Shown in pieces: positions 50,362 through 59,852 of a stretch of DNA of 64,000 nucleotides. The notes below the pieces were generated by a model. It was not told where the DNA came from and did no database searches. It saw only the letters and a list, made by a program, of their open reading frames with translations. This DNA comes from Candidatus Rifleibacteriota bacterium (lineage in GTDB: Bacteria > Muiribacteriota > Ozemobacteria > Ozemobacterales > Ozemobacteraceae): contig JAHISQ010000034.1 of NCBI GenBank assembly GCA_018818125.1, positions 94,592 through 158,591 on the forward strand, given 5' to 3'. How positions within the stretch are numbered: position 1 is the stretch's first letter; the number at the start of each line of letters is the position of its first letter. The translations under genes and the position numbers were made by a program.

Positions 50362-53300
50362 CAGTTACCCCCATAGATGTTGAGCGATTTGAAGTAATCG
50401 TTCAACATGGGCTTATAAGCTTCCGGAAACTCTTCTTTGAGATCGCCAAGAAAATCTTTGCTCAAATCACGTGTGTCGGTGCCGATTTCGCCAAGAGGCT
50501 TGTCTGGCTGCTGTTGAAGAATCTTTTTTGCCTGGCGGGCTTTGCGTTCTTCGCTTTCTTCATCGCGATCTTTGATCGCTTTCTGCGCCCGCAGCATGCG
50601 GTCGTAAATAGATTTCTGCTTTTCAGCCACCTTGCGGCGCAGATCAGGGTTAAGGATCTCGGTTTCGAGATCTTTCATTTCGTCCATTACATCGTCAAGA
50701 CGTCCAAGTGAATTCATCTGCTGGCGACTCTCGCGCATCAGTTTCTCAAGTGCTTCCCTGACTTGTCGCTGCTCCATGGCCATGCGCTGTAAAGCTTCCG
50801 TGGTCTGCTGGTTTTGCGGTCCCATCTGGCGCTGCATCATCTGCTGATAAAGGCTGAGCTGGCGCCGGGTGAGGTCTTTGAACTGCTGCAGCGCATCCAT
50901 CGGGCTTCCCGAACCTGACGAACCAGATTGATCCTGAGCCCGCATCAATTCTATCACCAACTGGTTAAAGCACCTGATTATTTCCTGCTGATCTGCGCGT
51001 GAGTTGCTCAACGCGCGGTCTTCTAGATTCTTGACTATATCGGAAAATACTCCCTGAGTGTCTCTTATCGGCTCAATAGCAGCAGGATCTACCGCGAAAC
51101 TACTTCTTACATACTGTTCAAGGTCGTTGCCAAGCTCACTGCCCTGCTGTCGCACCAGAACCTGTAATACCGAGACCTGATCGATCAATCCTTCAATCTC
51201 TGGGCGCTGGCCGCGCATGAACTGCTCTGGTAACTCTTCAATTTCGTTGAACAGCATTTCCTGGTCGTGCGAGACGCGCAGAGCGCGTCTGATAAACGCC
51301 GACAAATCTATCTGTGGCGGTTGCCCACCAGAGCATTGCTGACAGATCTGCTCAGAATCCTTTTTGAGCGCATCAAGAAATTTGAGCATGTCTTGCTGAT
51401 TCTGCTGAGCAGAATCGAGATTTTTCTTTTCCATATCTTTTTTGATGTCTTCGCTGCGTTGCTTGTAATCCTCTTTTTGCATGCGATCTCTGATGTTTTT
51501 AACATCTTCGAGCAAAGGATTTTGCTTGAAATCATCAGATTTGCGATTTTTGGTCATCTCTTCAGACTGCTTCTGCAACTGCTCAAGTTCTTTGCTGATC
51601 TTGTTCTGCTGGTCGGCAAGATCTTTGAGCTGAGATTCTTCTTCGCTGCTCAAGCTTTCTTTTTCCATTTTTTCTTTTAATGCTGCAGTATCTGAAGCAA
51701 TCTGTTGCTGGCGACGCTGCAGGTCTTCGATGGCCTGCGCAAGCGAGTTAAACTTCTGCTGCTCGCGCACCTGAGTAAGCAGATCAATGGTGCGATCAAG
51801 GCCCTTAAGATAATCTTCCATTTTAAAGGCTTCTTCGTATTTCTCGATGTCTTTAGGATCTAGTTTAAGGTCTTTGAGCGCTTCCCGCAACTGCTCCATC
51901 ATACGTTTAGTTTCATCATCAAGCACTTCGTTAAGCAATTCGCTGACTTTCTGCATGCGTTCAAGTGATTCTGGCGAGCTAAGCGGATTGTTTTCCATGT
52001 TTTCCTGCATTTTCTGGAAACTTTCCAGCAATTCCTTAGCATCCTGCTCACCTTTGGTGCCCTGCTCTATCGCTTTTTCTATGGCTTGAGTTGCCTCAAA
52101 ATCCAGCTTTTCTTCGTGTTTGATCTGGTCATAAGCCTCCATCAAAGCTTCTCGGCGCATTTTTTGATTTTCCATAAACTCTTCAAGTTTCTGGTTAACA
52201 TCGCCCTGCGACATTTCTTCGCCGCGATACATGTCATACATCGACGGCATGTTGATAAAGTAAGTCGTTGTTGACGCCACGTTCGGCTCAGGCTGCCGCG
52301 CATCCTCGGCCTGCACAAAGTAACTGACACGTGTTCCTGGTTGCAGTGACAGTGTATCTAGCATCCATGGGAATTCTACTTCGCATTCAGGCTTCGGCCT
52401 GAAGTCTGGTTTGAGATTCTGCGGAATCAGCGCGTCACGGTCGCCAACTCTATAGAACAGAATCATCGCCTTAACGCCGTAGTCATCTCGCGCAACCGTC
52501 TTGATGTCAAGGCGACGGCTGGTTGGAAACGGCATATCCTGGGCGGGTTTGAGTAGTTCGACAGTCGGCGGGCCATCCAGCCTGGTGCTGATTGTGTAAA
52601 ACACCGGCTTTTCGTTGCTCAGTCCCATTTCGTTTTCTAAAAATATGCCAAAAACTGTAGTGGTTGCCGCTTCGAATTCATATACAAAACGTTTGCGTTC
52701 GATTATTTCGCAGCTCTGAGTTGCACCGGGTGTAAAGCTCAGCGCGGCAGAAGCCAGATTCTGGTCGGCAGTGATCTCGATTTTTATCCGACTGCCGACG
52801 AGGACTTCTGCGTCACCCGTATTCTCAGGCAGATTGATCGGCTGCGTAGCAATGTATGCCGGTTGAAACAATGTCAGTTGCAGGTTTTTCACCTGCGGCC
52901 GTGGCATCACCTTTATTGAATAACGGATGGTGCCGAATTTTTCACAGGTTACCCGATAATCTACCGATTCCTGCAGACTGTTGAGAGTGTAGACATAGCG
53001 GCTTTCGCTGGCCGTAGCATCTGGGTACATCTCAACCCGGTTTCCTTCGAGTTTATCGGGCTCGAACAGCTCAAGAACTATTGGCTCGCTGGTTTTTCGC
53101 GAAGGTTTAGCTACAATTTCCAGGCTCTCACCCATGGCAACAAGCGCATGCTCTGGCTCAACCAGGATTTCCAGAGTTGAGTAGGGCGCAATAGCGCGCA
53201 GCGGAAGAAGCAGTCTTCCGGCACCGGTAACAACTTCTATCGGTGAAATCAGATACCAAAGAATGGCCAGCACCATGAAAAACAGCATGGTAAAGGCCGC

Positions 53301-53792
53301 TCGGCGGCGCGAAAAAGCTTTGAGAGAATGGCTAAGGTCTTCTTGCTGCAGCTGTTGAGCCGCCTGCGCAATGGTGATGCGCCGCATCGTTTCAGAGGTT
53401 CGGTTATCGGCTGAGGCTCGCGCTTCATCGCAAAATTCGATTGCGCTTGACAGGCCAGATTTGAATTTTCCGGTAGTCAGCTCTATCTCGACAGCGAGAC
53501 CAGTTGCCGGCGGCGGGCTGAGAATAGCCCTGAAAGCTCTTATGATCCACCATCCGACCAGCCAGTAGAGAATCAGAGCATGCAACCAGCGGACAGCCTC
53601 TGACTGCAGCGGTGTGCGCTCAGCCAGCATGAAGATAAGCAACAGCATAAAGAACGAAACCAACGCCCAGAAACCACATGACATGACGACGCGTAACTGA
53701 CGCCCGTATCGGTATGAGCCGAGCATCTGCTGGAGCTGGTCGCGAAGCTGCTGATAGTTCTCGAGCAGTTTGTTCAGGTTTTCGTTGTGCAT
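50361..53792 (-). CDS. DUF4175-family membrane protein with long coiled coil
   Basis: 1143 residues. Two N-terminal membrane helices (about 35-56 and 68-88) and a further one near 170-190 precede a periplasmic beta-rich region (about 200-560) and then a Gln/Glu-rich coiled coil of roughly 450 residues (e.g. LDRTIDLLTQVREQQKF, KEKMEKESLSSEEESQL, RQQQIASDTAALKEKMEKE). This order is known as DUF4175 and is regularly encoded next to MoxR and Bat genes. The function is unknown. ATG 53792 follows GAGG and lies 7 bp after DUF4159's stop. It is the central, longest gene of the operon. Confidence 0.85.
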   Translation of the reverse strand: MHNENLNKLLENYQQLRDQLQQMLGSYRYGRQLRVVMSCGFWALVSFFMLLLIFMLAERTPLQSEAVRWLHALILYWLVGWWIIRAFRAILSPPPATGLAVEIELTTGKFKSGLSSAIEFCDEARASADNRTSETMRRITIAQAAQQLQQEDLSHSLKAFSRRRAAFTMLFFMVLAILWYLISPIEVVTGAGRLLLPLRAIAPYSTLEILVEPEHALVAMGESLEIVAKPSRKTSEPIVLELFEPDKLEGNRVEMYPDATASESRYVYTLNSLQESVDYRVTCEKFGTIRYSIKVMPRPQVKNLQLTLFQPAYIATQPINLPENTGDAEVLVGSRIKIEITADQNLASAALSFTPGATQSCEIIERKRFVYEFEAATTTVFGIFLENEMGLSNEKPVFYTISTRLDGPPTVELLKPAQDMPFPTSRRLDIKTVARDDYGVKAMILFYRVGDRDALIPQNLKPDFRPKPECEVEFPWMLDTLSLQPGTRVSYFVQAEDARQPEPNVASTTTYFINMPSMYDMYRGEEMSQGDVNQKLEEFMENQKMRREALMEAYDQIKHEEKLDFEATQAIEKAIEQGTKGEQDAKELLESFQKMQENMENNPLSSPESLERMQKVSELLNEVLDDETKRMMEQLREALKDLKLDPKDIEKYEEAFKMEDYLKGLDRTIDLLTQVREQQKFNSLAQAIEDLQRRQQQIASDTAALKEKMEKESLSSEEESQLKDLADQQNKISKELEQLQKQSEEMTKNRKSDDFKQNPLLEDVKNIRDRMQKEDYKQRSEDIKKDMEKKNLDSAQQNQQDMLKFLDALKKDSEQICQQCSGGQPPQIDLSAFIRRALRVSHDQEMLFNEIEELPEQFMRGQRPEIEGLIDQVSVLQVLVRQQGSELGNDLEQYVRSSFAVDPAAIEPIRDTQGVFSDIVKNLEDRALSNSRADQQEIIRCFNQLVIELMRAQDQSGSSGSGSPMDALQQFKDLTRRQLSLYQQMMQRQMGPQNQQTTEALQRMAMEQRQVREALEKLMRESRQQMNSLGRLDDVMDEMKDLETEILNPDLRRKVAEKQKSIYDRMLRAQKAIKDRDEESEERKARQAKKILQQQPDKPLGEIGTDTRDLSKDFLGDLKEEFPEAYKPMLNDYFKSLNIYGGN

Positions 53793-53799
53793 GCGCGCC

Positions 53800-54486
53800 T
53801 CACTGCATCATTACGTAAGTGAGAATATTGAGGGCCATCTGCATGGCTTTCTCTCTGATCTCAGGAGTGTCTATCGTGTGAACCCCGGCGTCTTCGAGAC
53901 CGTCGCCGATGTCTGATTCATAGGTGTAAAGGATCTTCATGCGACCCTTGTTGAACACTGCGTAAGCTGCCGGCGGCTTGCCGTCGTGTTCGTGAATTTT
54001 AGGCAAACCATCCTTGAGGTCATAAAGCATGTTGAAAATAGCATGATCAGAGGGCAACAGCTCAAACTCACGATCGGGGTAAAGCCTGCGAACTTCTCGC
54101 CTGATAAAACGGTCAATGCCATAACTGTCGTTTACCCACAAAAATCCGCCGTTATCGAGATAGTTGAGAAGAATGTTTATCTCGTAATCGCTGAAGCGCA
54201 CCTGCCCATGACCGGTGAGAAAAAGCATCGGGTAACGAAACAGCTCGGGGTCAGATATTGAGACTGCGATGTTTTCGGACTGGGTCGGCAGGCGCAGCCG
54301 CTCTGATGCCTGTCTGAGCAGATTGGGCATTGAGGTTGGTCCGGTATACCAGTCACCGCCACCGCCGTATTTAACCCTTGGAACAATAGTGCGATCGAAC
54401 TCAGCAGCAGATGATTGCACCCGACTGCTGAGCAGCATTATAAAAGCAACTGTCAGGACGGTAAGTATGCTTCTGAATCTGGTCAT
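53800..54486 (-). CDS. DUF4159-family exported protein
   Basis: 228 residues with a signal peptide (LTVLTVAFIMLLSSRVQSSA). Conserved features of the DUF4159 family are seen: VPRVKYGGGGDWYTGP, LFLTGHGQVRFSDYEI, LDNGGFLWVNDSYGID and FNKGRMKILYTYESDIGDGL. It has a GATase/ThuA-like fold but without a recognisable catalytic triad. It is a standard companion of MoxR-DUF58-BatA clusters. ATG 54486 lies 1 base after the stop of the previous gene. Gene five of the operon. Precise function unknown. Confidence 0.88.
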   Translation of the reverse strand: MTRFRSILTVLTVAFIMLLSSRVQSSAAEFDRTIVPRVKYGGGGDWYTGPTSMPNLLRQASERLRLPTQSENIAVSISDPELFRYPMLFLTGHGQVRFSDYEINILLNYLDNGGFLWVNDSYGIDRFIRREVRRLYPDREFELLPSDHAIFNMLYDLKDGLPKIHEHDGKPPAAYAVFNKGRMKILYTYESDIGDGLEDAGVHTIDTPEIREKAMQMALNILTYVMMQ

Positions 54487-54487
54487 T

Positions 54488-56755
54488 TCAGCTTAACCCC
54501 CGAATTCGTCGCAGGTACCATTCTACCATAGGTAACAGCAGCAGAACAATCAACAGCAGCCAGCTGTCGCGCAAATCTATGCTTTTGCTTTCAAGTTTCT
54601 GGCCGGGTTCAGAATTTATGGCGCTAACAATTTTTTCGACCTGATCGATAGTCGCAAAAATACCACCAGTGTCACTGGCCAACTGGGCCATAAGACTCTC
54701 TCTGATCACAGGATCGTCGAATTCTGCGGTCGGCATTTCGACCAGTATCTCACTTTTGGCGCGGCCGAGTTCACGACCCTGATATCTGGCATCAGCTTCG
54801 AGGCTGTGCAGACCTCTGAACGCCGGCACGAAAGCGGTTTCGTAGCAGCCTTTTTCAGACGTTTCGATGCAGGGCAGGTTGGTGCTGCCGCCACGCTCGT
54901 CTTTAATTGTAATCATTACCTGAGCGTTTGTTTGCAGCTCGTTTTTGCTGTTCATGACCCATACTCTGATGTTGCTACCCTGACCGACGTAGCCACGCGA
55001 AGAAGCCAGTTCAATACTTACCTGCGCGTCTTCGCGACGATTTGCCAGCCATTTACACATGTTAACAATCAACGCTGAATACGGCGAAAAACCACGGTCG
55101 GTTGGCACCAGGCGAAATCCCGCCGGCCACAATGGGCCGCCACTGATCAGCACTACATTGCCCAGACCGGCGCGCGCTCTGATCATGAATGGCAAAAGAT
55201 CGGCATTACCACGCAATGTTGAGTTAATCAGTATCTCGCTGCCAGGTTTAAGCCCATCGTATTCGTAGAGACCTTCAAACTTCGGCAGAGTCGCAAAGAA
55301 CTCAACGTTCTGTATCGGGTCGTCGATCAATCTCAAAAAGTTGTATGGAGTTTCAGTAGAAGGCAAAACCATATTTCCGGGTGTGCCACGCCAGATTTCA
55401 CGGCCCGGCACTACTGGCAAAAGTTTTTCGACGAGAGTTCCCTGGTAGCCGAGTTCGGCAAAACTTTGCGAAGATGGTAAAACCAGCAACCCCAGCGTAC
55501 CAGCTTCTACTCTGCGTATAAGCTCTTCTTCTATCGGCCTGAGCATGTCATGGCTGGTGCCGCTCAAAATAAGAACATCCGCGATTTTAAGGTCTTCGAG
55601 CAGATCTGGACTGCGCACTGCCCGTTCTGGCTTGAGATCACGTGAGCACACCCAGCGCTCATCGCGTAGTTTTGTCCAATGCACAGTTCGCGCGTTCGGA
55701 TCAGTCAGCAACGCGTTGCCAATAAATTTGAGATCCCATGAAAGTCGGCCACTCAGCGTCATTACATTCAGGCGCTCACGCACTACCTTGAGCAAAAAGC
55801 CAGCCTGATTGTTCTCGCTGGTTAACTCGCCAGCAAGAGCAGGTATTTCGAGCTCAAACCTGAAGCTACCTTCTTCGTTGCACGGAACGTTAAAGGCAAA
55901 ACCAGCTCTTTCGGTACCTGACGCAAAATCTGCAGTCGCCTGCGTAAAGAATTCTCCATTTTTGCGAACGATTACCGGCACTGAGCTGGTTGCGACACGA
56001 TGCAGACTTACCTCGCCATGCACTCTGACGCTGGAATTGAGATAGCCCTGCGCTGGTGGTTGATTCAAATGCAACGCCATGTCGGCGGTTTCGCCTTCCT
56101 GACCGGGTGCGATAAAATGAACTGGTGTTCGCAGGTTTGCCAGCGCCATGACCGGGTTTTCGCCGGTGGTGCTGACACCATCGCTGACCATGACAATGCC
56201 GAGCAGACTGCCTTCACCAAGATTACCGGTAACATTGCGAACAGCGTTGCTGATATCGGTCTGATTACCGTCAGCAGTGAAGCTGAACTGTTCTACTTCC
56301 TGCCGTGATATTGGCGAAACGTTATCGGAAAAGCTGAACACCTCTGGGTAGATACCGGTCTTATCTTCCAGTTGCTTGATAAAGTCGCGATCAAAGAGTT
56401 TTTTGACCTGGTCAAGGCGTGATTCATCTTTGTGTTTAATACCCATACTACGCGAACAGTCGACCATAACAGCCAGGCGATTACGTTGCGGCACCCATCC
56501 AGAAACGACCAGAACCGGACCACAGACCAGGAAGGCCAATACTATTACCCAGACGATTCTGATCGCCAGGAGCTGCCGACGCATTTTGTCACTTATGCTC
56601 TTGCCTTCACAGCGATAAACCCACCATGACAGAGGAATCAAGGCGAGCAGCATCAATAAAAGCCCGGCCCATCCCCATCCAAGCGCAAGAGCAGCTGATT
56701 CAATTTTTCGAATCGGGTTAAGGTTATATCCGAACAGACTGAGAATACTATGCAT
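54488..56755 (-). CDS. vWA membrane protein with GATase-like region
   Basis: 755 residues. Two N-terminal membrane helices (about 25-45 and 64-87) are followed by a vWA domain with MIDAS motif VDCSRSMG (DxSxS) and later TADGNQTDISNAV and VMVSDGVSTTG. The rest holds a class I GATase-like or Ig-like region (VLILSGTSHDMLRPIEEEL, LVLPSSQSFAELG) and a C-terminal membrane helix near 730 (SWLLLIVLLLLPMVEW). It is probably a periplasmic-facing partner of the BatA-like protein. Start ATG 56755 lies 2 bp after the BatA-like stop. Gene four of the operon. Confidence 0.83.
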   Translation of the reverse strand: MHSILSLFGYNLNPIRKIESAALALGWGWAGLLLMLLALIPLSWWVYRCEGKSISDKMRRQLLAIRIVWVIVLAFLVCGPVLVVSGWVPQRNRLAVMVDCSRSMGIKHKDESRLDQVKKLFDRDFIKQLEDKTGIYPEVFSFSDNVSPISRQEVEQFSFTADGNQTDISNAVRNVTGNLGEGSLLGIVMVSDGVSTTGENPVMALANLRTPVHFIAPGQEGETADMALHLNQPPAQGYLNSSVRVHGEVSLHRVATSSVPVIVRKNGEFFTQATADFASGTERAGFAFNVPCNEEGSFRFELEIPALAGELTSENNQAGFLLKVVRERLNVMTLSGRLSWDLKFIGNALLTDPNARTVHWTKLRDERWVCSRDLKPERAVRSPDLLEDLKIADVLILSGTSHDMLRPIEEELIRRVEAGTLGLLVLPSSQSFAELGYQGTLVEKLLPVVPGREIWRGTPGNMVLPSTETPYNFLRLIDDPIQNVEFFATLPKFEGLYEYDGLKPGSEILINSTLRGNADLLPFMIRARAGLGNVVLISGGPLWPAGFRLVPTDRGFSPYSALIVNMCKWLANRREDAQVSIELASSRGYVGQGSNIRVWVMNSKNELQTNAQVMITIKDERGGSTNLPCIETSEKGCYETAFVPAFRGLHSLEADARYQGRELGRAKSEILVEMPTAEFDDPVIRESLMAQLASDTGGIFATIDQVEKIVSAINSEPGQKLESKSIDLRDSWLLLIVLLLLPMVEWYLRRIRGLS

Positions 56756-56757
56756 GG

Positions 56758-58896
56758 CTAATCAACCCTCCTGGCGGTCGGAAGATTGGCGAACCAGCTT
56801 TCAAAAAGAGCTAGAAGCATAAGAGCCAGCATGGCAGCGCCACTTAAATCGTAGCCATCGCGCAACAGAGATACTTTTTCCTTAACTGACTTGCCACGGC
56901 CAGCTTCGTGAGCCAGCGGTATAAATCGCGGAATTTGTCGCAGATTGATGCGGTCAAGCAGACTTTCTTCTGCAGGCGGATTAACCGCGAAGGCGCTAAG
57001 TATTTGTTTGCCGCCCTCGGCGAGAATTTCGTAATAGCCGTTCTGGTCGGTATCGCGTGTACTGAAATGAACCAGGCCCTGGGCACCGGTCTGCACAGTC
57101 AGTTTAACCTGATTATCGTCCGGCATTTTTAACGCCAGTTCACGCGCCTCTTCGCTGGTTATTGTTGCCGAAACCGGCATTCCAGGGCGAATTGTGCCGA
57201 TCGCCAGTTCATTGGCCGTGATCATCGAAATCAATGTCTGATGCAGAAATGGCAGCCAGGTGGGTCGCACCGGCCAGTTTGTCCATGAGGTATCTGCTGA
57301 GAAAGTGATCAGCATCGATCGGCCGCGGCCGCGCTTTTCTTCGACGATACCGGGCAGACCATGACTCATGCGCGCCAGAAGCATCGCTGTCGGGTTGGGG
57401 CGCACCTGAAAAAACTCGAAAATCTGTGCCCGCCCTGGATCACCGGAACCGTCTCGGGCAAAGATACTGAAAGCCGGATGCCCAGCGTCAAGATCGGTCA
57501 TCTGATAGTCAACAGAGCGGCTGACAGCATTGCCAACCCGCTTGTAGATTCTTGCCGGCAACAGATAGCTGCCACCTAAATCGTCAATCAGGTTCTTGTT
57601 ATACCACTCGGGCTCAACGCGGTTACCCATAAAAGTTATCAGGTTTCCGCCACCCATGAGATAGTCGGAGAGTCTCTTGATCAGTTCCAGGTCGAGATGC
57701 CGTTGATTGATCAGGCACACGGCTGCGTATTTTTTGAGGTCACTTGCGCGCGCTTCCTCTGTACTACGCGATTCTACAGCAAAATTGTTGTCTTTGCTGC
57801 GGTTAAGCGGATTAAGTGCAAATTTGACGAAGATGTCTTCGCGGTTTTCCGGCTGACCGGCTGTCGAATCTGGTTTTATCAGAAGAATCCGGCAGGGTTC
57901 GAAAACTCGCACAGCAAGATGGCGCTGATCGTCGAATGGCATGGCGTCACTTTGAATAGCCGCGCTTACATGATTCATGCCGGTTTTAGCGAAGGTCGCC
58001 ATTATTCTGGTGTCTTTAACTGTATTGGCTTCTACCTCGATATCTTCTTCGAGCTTGCGCTCATCGTTGATCGAAATGGTGATGCGCGTGCGCCGACTGC
58101 GCTGCGAATGATTAGCCAGCGTTACTTTTAGCGGAACCTGGCGACCAGTCATGATTACCGGCGCTTCGGCCTCAAGATTAATTATTGCCATGTTCTCGGG
58201 AGCGGCGCCGCCAACCGGCACCATAATCAGATCTATGCCGGGTTCTACTTTGGCAAGATCGTATTTTTCGATAAACGGTTTCCAGGATGATTCGGTCATG
58301 TCGGTGATCACGTAAACTGCCCGTCGGTAAGCCTGAAGCGGTACCAGCAGTTTGAGAGCCGGCAATATCGACGAGGCCATATTGGTACCTGACATGCTTA
58401 GCGGGATGTTTCCTACGCTCTTCTGCAGGGTTTCTTTGTCCCAGGTAAGCTGCGAGAAAATCAGGCGGCCGGGATCGTTAATCAGACCTACTGTAGCACG
58501 GTCGCCTGGCTGCATCTGTTCGAGTATATCGAGAGCACGGGATTTTGCGGTATTGAATACCGAAATACCCTGATGCGTGCAACCCATTGACATTGAGTTA
58601 TCGAGCAGCACGACAAAGGCTGTTGGCGTATCAGACGAGCTTCGCGCACTGGCGCTCTGCCCGATAAATGGCCGGGAAAGTGCCATTACCACGAGAATAA
58701 TCGTTATAATTCGCAGAATCATGAGCAGGAGGTTGCGCATTTTCTTGCGACGCGCCACAAACTCAACCGAAAGCTTGATCAGTCGCAAGCTGGGGAAGTC
58801 TTTGCGCACCGGAGTTTTGCGATAATAAAGATGAAGATAGATCGGCACTGCGATGCCGAGCAGACCGAACAAAAACCATGGGCTGGCAAAACTCAT
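56758..58896 (-). CDS. BatA-like vWA protein
   Basis: 712 residues. The N-terminal BatA domain (FASPWFLFGLLGIAVPIYLH, PVRKDFPSLRLIK) and a second membrane helix precede a vWA domain with the MIDAS motif LDNSMSMG. A long C-terminal region and a last hydrophobic segment (SGAAMLALMLLALFESWF) follow. Bat proteins have been linked to aerotolerance and envelope stress in Bacteroides and to MoxR-dependent folding elsewhere. ATG 58896 with GAGGTGA at 5 nt is chosen over a longer frame that would overlap the DUF58 gene. Gene three of the operon. Confidence 0.88.
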   Translation of the reverse strand: MSFASPWFLFGLLGIAVPIYLHLYYRKTPVRKDFPSLRLIKLSVEFVARRKKMRNLLLMILRIITIILVVMALSRPFIGQSASARSSSDTPTAFVVLLDNSMSMGCTHQGISVFNTAKSRALDILEQMQPGDRATVGLINDPGRLIFSQLTWDKETLQKSVGNIPLSMSGTNMASSILPALKLLVPLQAYRRAVYVITDMTESSWKPFIEKYDLAKVEPGIDLIMVPVGGAAPENMAIINLEAEAPVIMTGRQVPLKVTLANHSQRSRRTRITISINDERKLEEDIEVEANTVKDTRIMATFAKTGMNHVSAAIQSDAMPFDDQRHLAVRVFEPCRILLIKPDSTAGQPENREDIFVKFALNPLNRSKDNNFAVESRSTEEARASDLKKYAAVCLINQRHLDLELIKRLSDYLMGGGNLITFMGNRVEPEWYNKNLIDDLGGSYLLPARIYKRVGNAVSRSVDYQMTDLDAGHPAFSIFARDGSGDPGRAQIFEFFQVRPNPTAMLLARMSHGLPGIVEEKRGRGRSMLITFSADTSWTNWPVRPTWLPFLHQTLISMITANELAIGTIRPGMPVSATITSEEARELALKMPDDNQVKLTVQTGAQGLVHFSTRDTDQNGYYEILAEGGKQILSAFAVNPPAEESLLDRINLRQIPRFIPLAHEAGRGKSVKEKVSLLRDGYDLSGAAMLALMLLALFESWFANLPTARRVD

Positions 58897-58900
58897 CGGC

Positions 58901-59812
58901 TCACCTCGCGCCTGTTGCCTGGCGGCGGGTAAAGAAGCTGCGCAGGTTGTTTTCGAGCGGCATCGAGGTGTCGGCAACCAGATAATCTATACCAGATTTG
59001 CGCAAGGCTGATTTAAAAGTGTTCATCAGCTGGCGAACTCTTTTGAGATATTCGCTTCTGAGCTGAAAGGCGTCAGTAACTATTTCGGACTCGTCTTCGA
59101 GATCATGAAAAATTGTGGTGTCATCAAACGGAAAGCTTATTTCATCGCGATCGAGCACGTGATACAGCACGATTTCGTGTCGTCTTGTGCGCAATTGGCG
59201 CAGCTTTTTAATAATTACATCGGCATTATCCATAAGATCAGAAAAAAGAATGAAGATGCCGCGTTTTTTCATGGTCTGGCCAACAAGATCGAGACTGGCA
59301 CCGATATTGGTCGTCTCGCTTACTGCGGTAGATTCGAGTTCATTGCAGACAGCCTTGAGATGGGCCATGCCGGTACGTGGCCTGATCATCTTGCGCAGGC
59401 CGTTGGCAAAAGTTACGAGTCCGACTGAATCCTGCTGTTTGAGCATCAGATAGGCAAGCGATGCTGCAAGCGTCGAAGCATAGTCAATTTTGCTCATACT
59501 GCCCTGCCCTTTGTAAGACATCGAACCACTGGTATCCATGACCAGATAGCCGGACAGATTGGTTTCTTCTTCGTGTTCCTTGATATAAAACTTGTCTGTG
59601 CGACCGTAGACTTTCCAGTCGATATCCCGTAGCGGGTCGCCAGGCACGTATTGTCGGTATTCCGAAAACTCTACGTTAAAGCCCTTGAACGGGCTCTTGT
59701 GCAACCCCTCGACCATGCCCTCGACCACAGTGTGGGCGCGTATTTCCATTGCGGAAAGCGACGCCAGCAGTTTGGGATCAAGAAATCGCGATAATCTTCG
59801 GGTTTTCTCCAT
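58901..59812 (-). CDS. DUF58 vWA-type protein
   Basis: 303 residues, no membrane segment. The family marks are GFNVEFSEYRQYVPGDPLRD, IDWKVYGRTDKFYIKEHEEE, and a vWA-like fold with MDTSGSM (DxSxS) plus RTRRHEIVLYHVLD later. DUF58 proteins are standard partners of MoxR ATPases, and the vWA domain is thought to bring clients or bind the ATPase. Stop is 4 bp from the BatA-like start. Gene two of the operon, 40 bp after moxR. Confidence 0.93.
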   Translation of the reverse strand: MEKTRRLSRFLDPKLLASLSAMEIRAHTVVEGMVEGLHKSPFKGFNVEFSEYRQYVPGDPLRDIDWKVYGRTDKFYIKEHEEETNLSGYLVMDTSGSMSYKGQGSMSKIDYASTLAASLAYLMLKQQDSVGLVTFANGLRKMIRPRTGMAHLKAVCNELESTAVSETTNIGASLDLVGQTMKKRGIFILFSDLMDNADVIIKKLRQLRTRRHEIVLYHVLDRDEISFPFDDTTIFHDLEDESEIVTDAFQLRSEYLKRVRQLMNTFKSALRKSGIDYLVADTSMPLENNLRSFFTRRQATGAR

Positions 59813-59852
59813 GATAACCTTTGCCGATTCGGACCGATGGGCCCGTTAAGTC

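Noticed and set aside
51267..51680. Leu/Phe-rich plus-strand frame opposite the DUF4175 coiled coil
   Set aside because: Complement of Gln/Glu/Lys codons produces such frames; no start signal.
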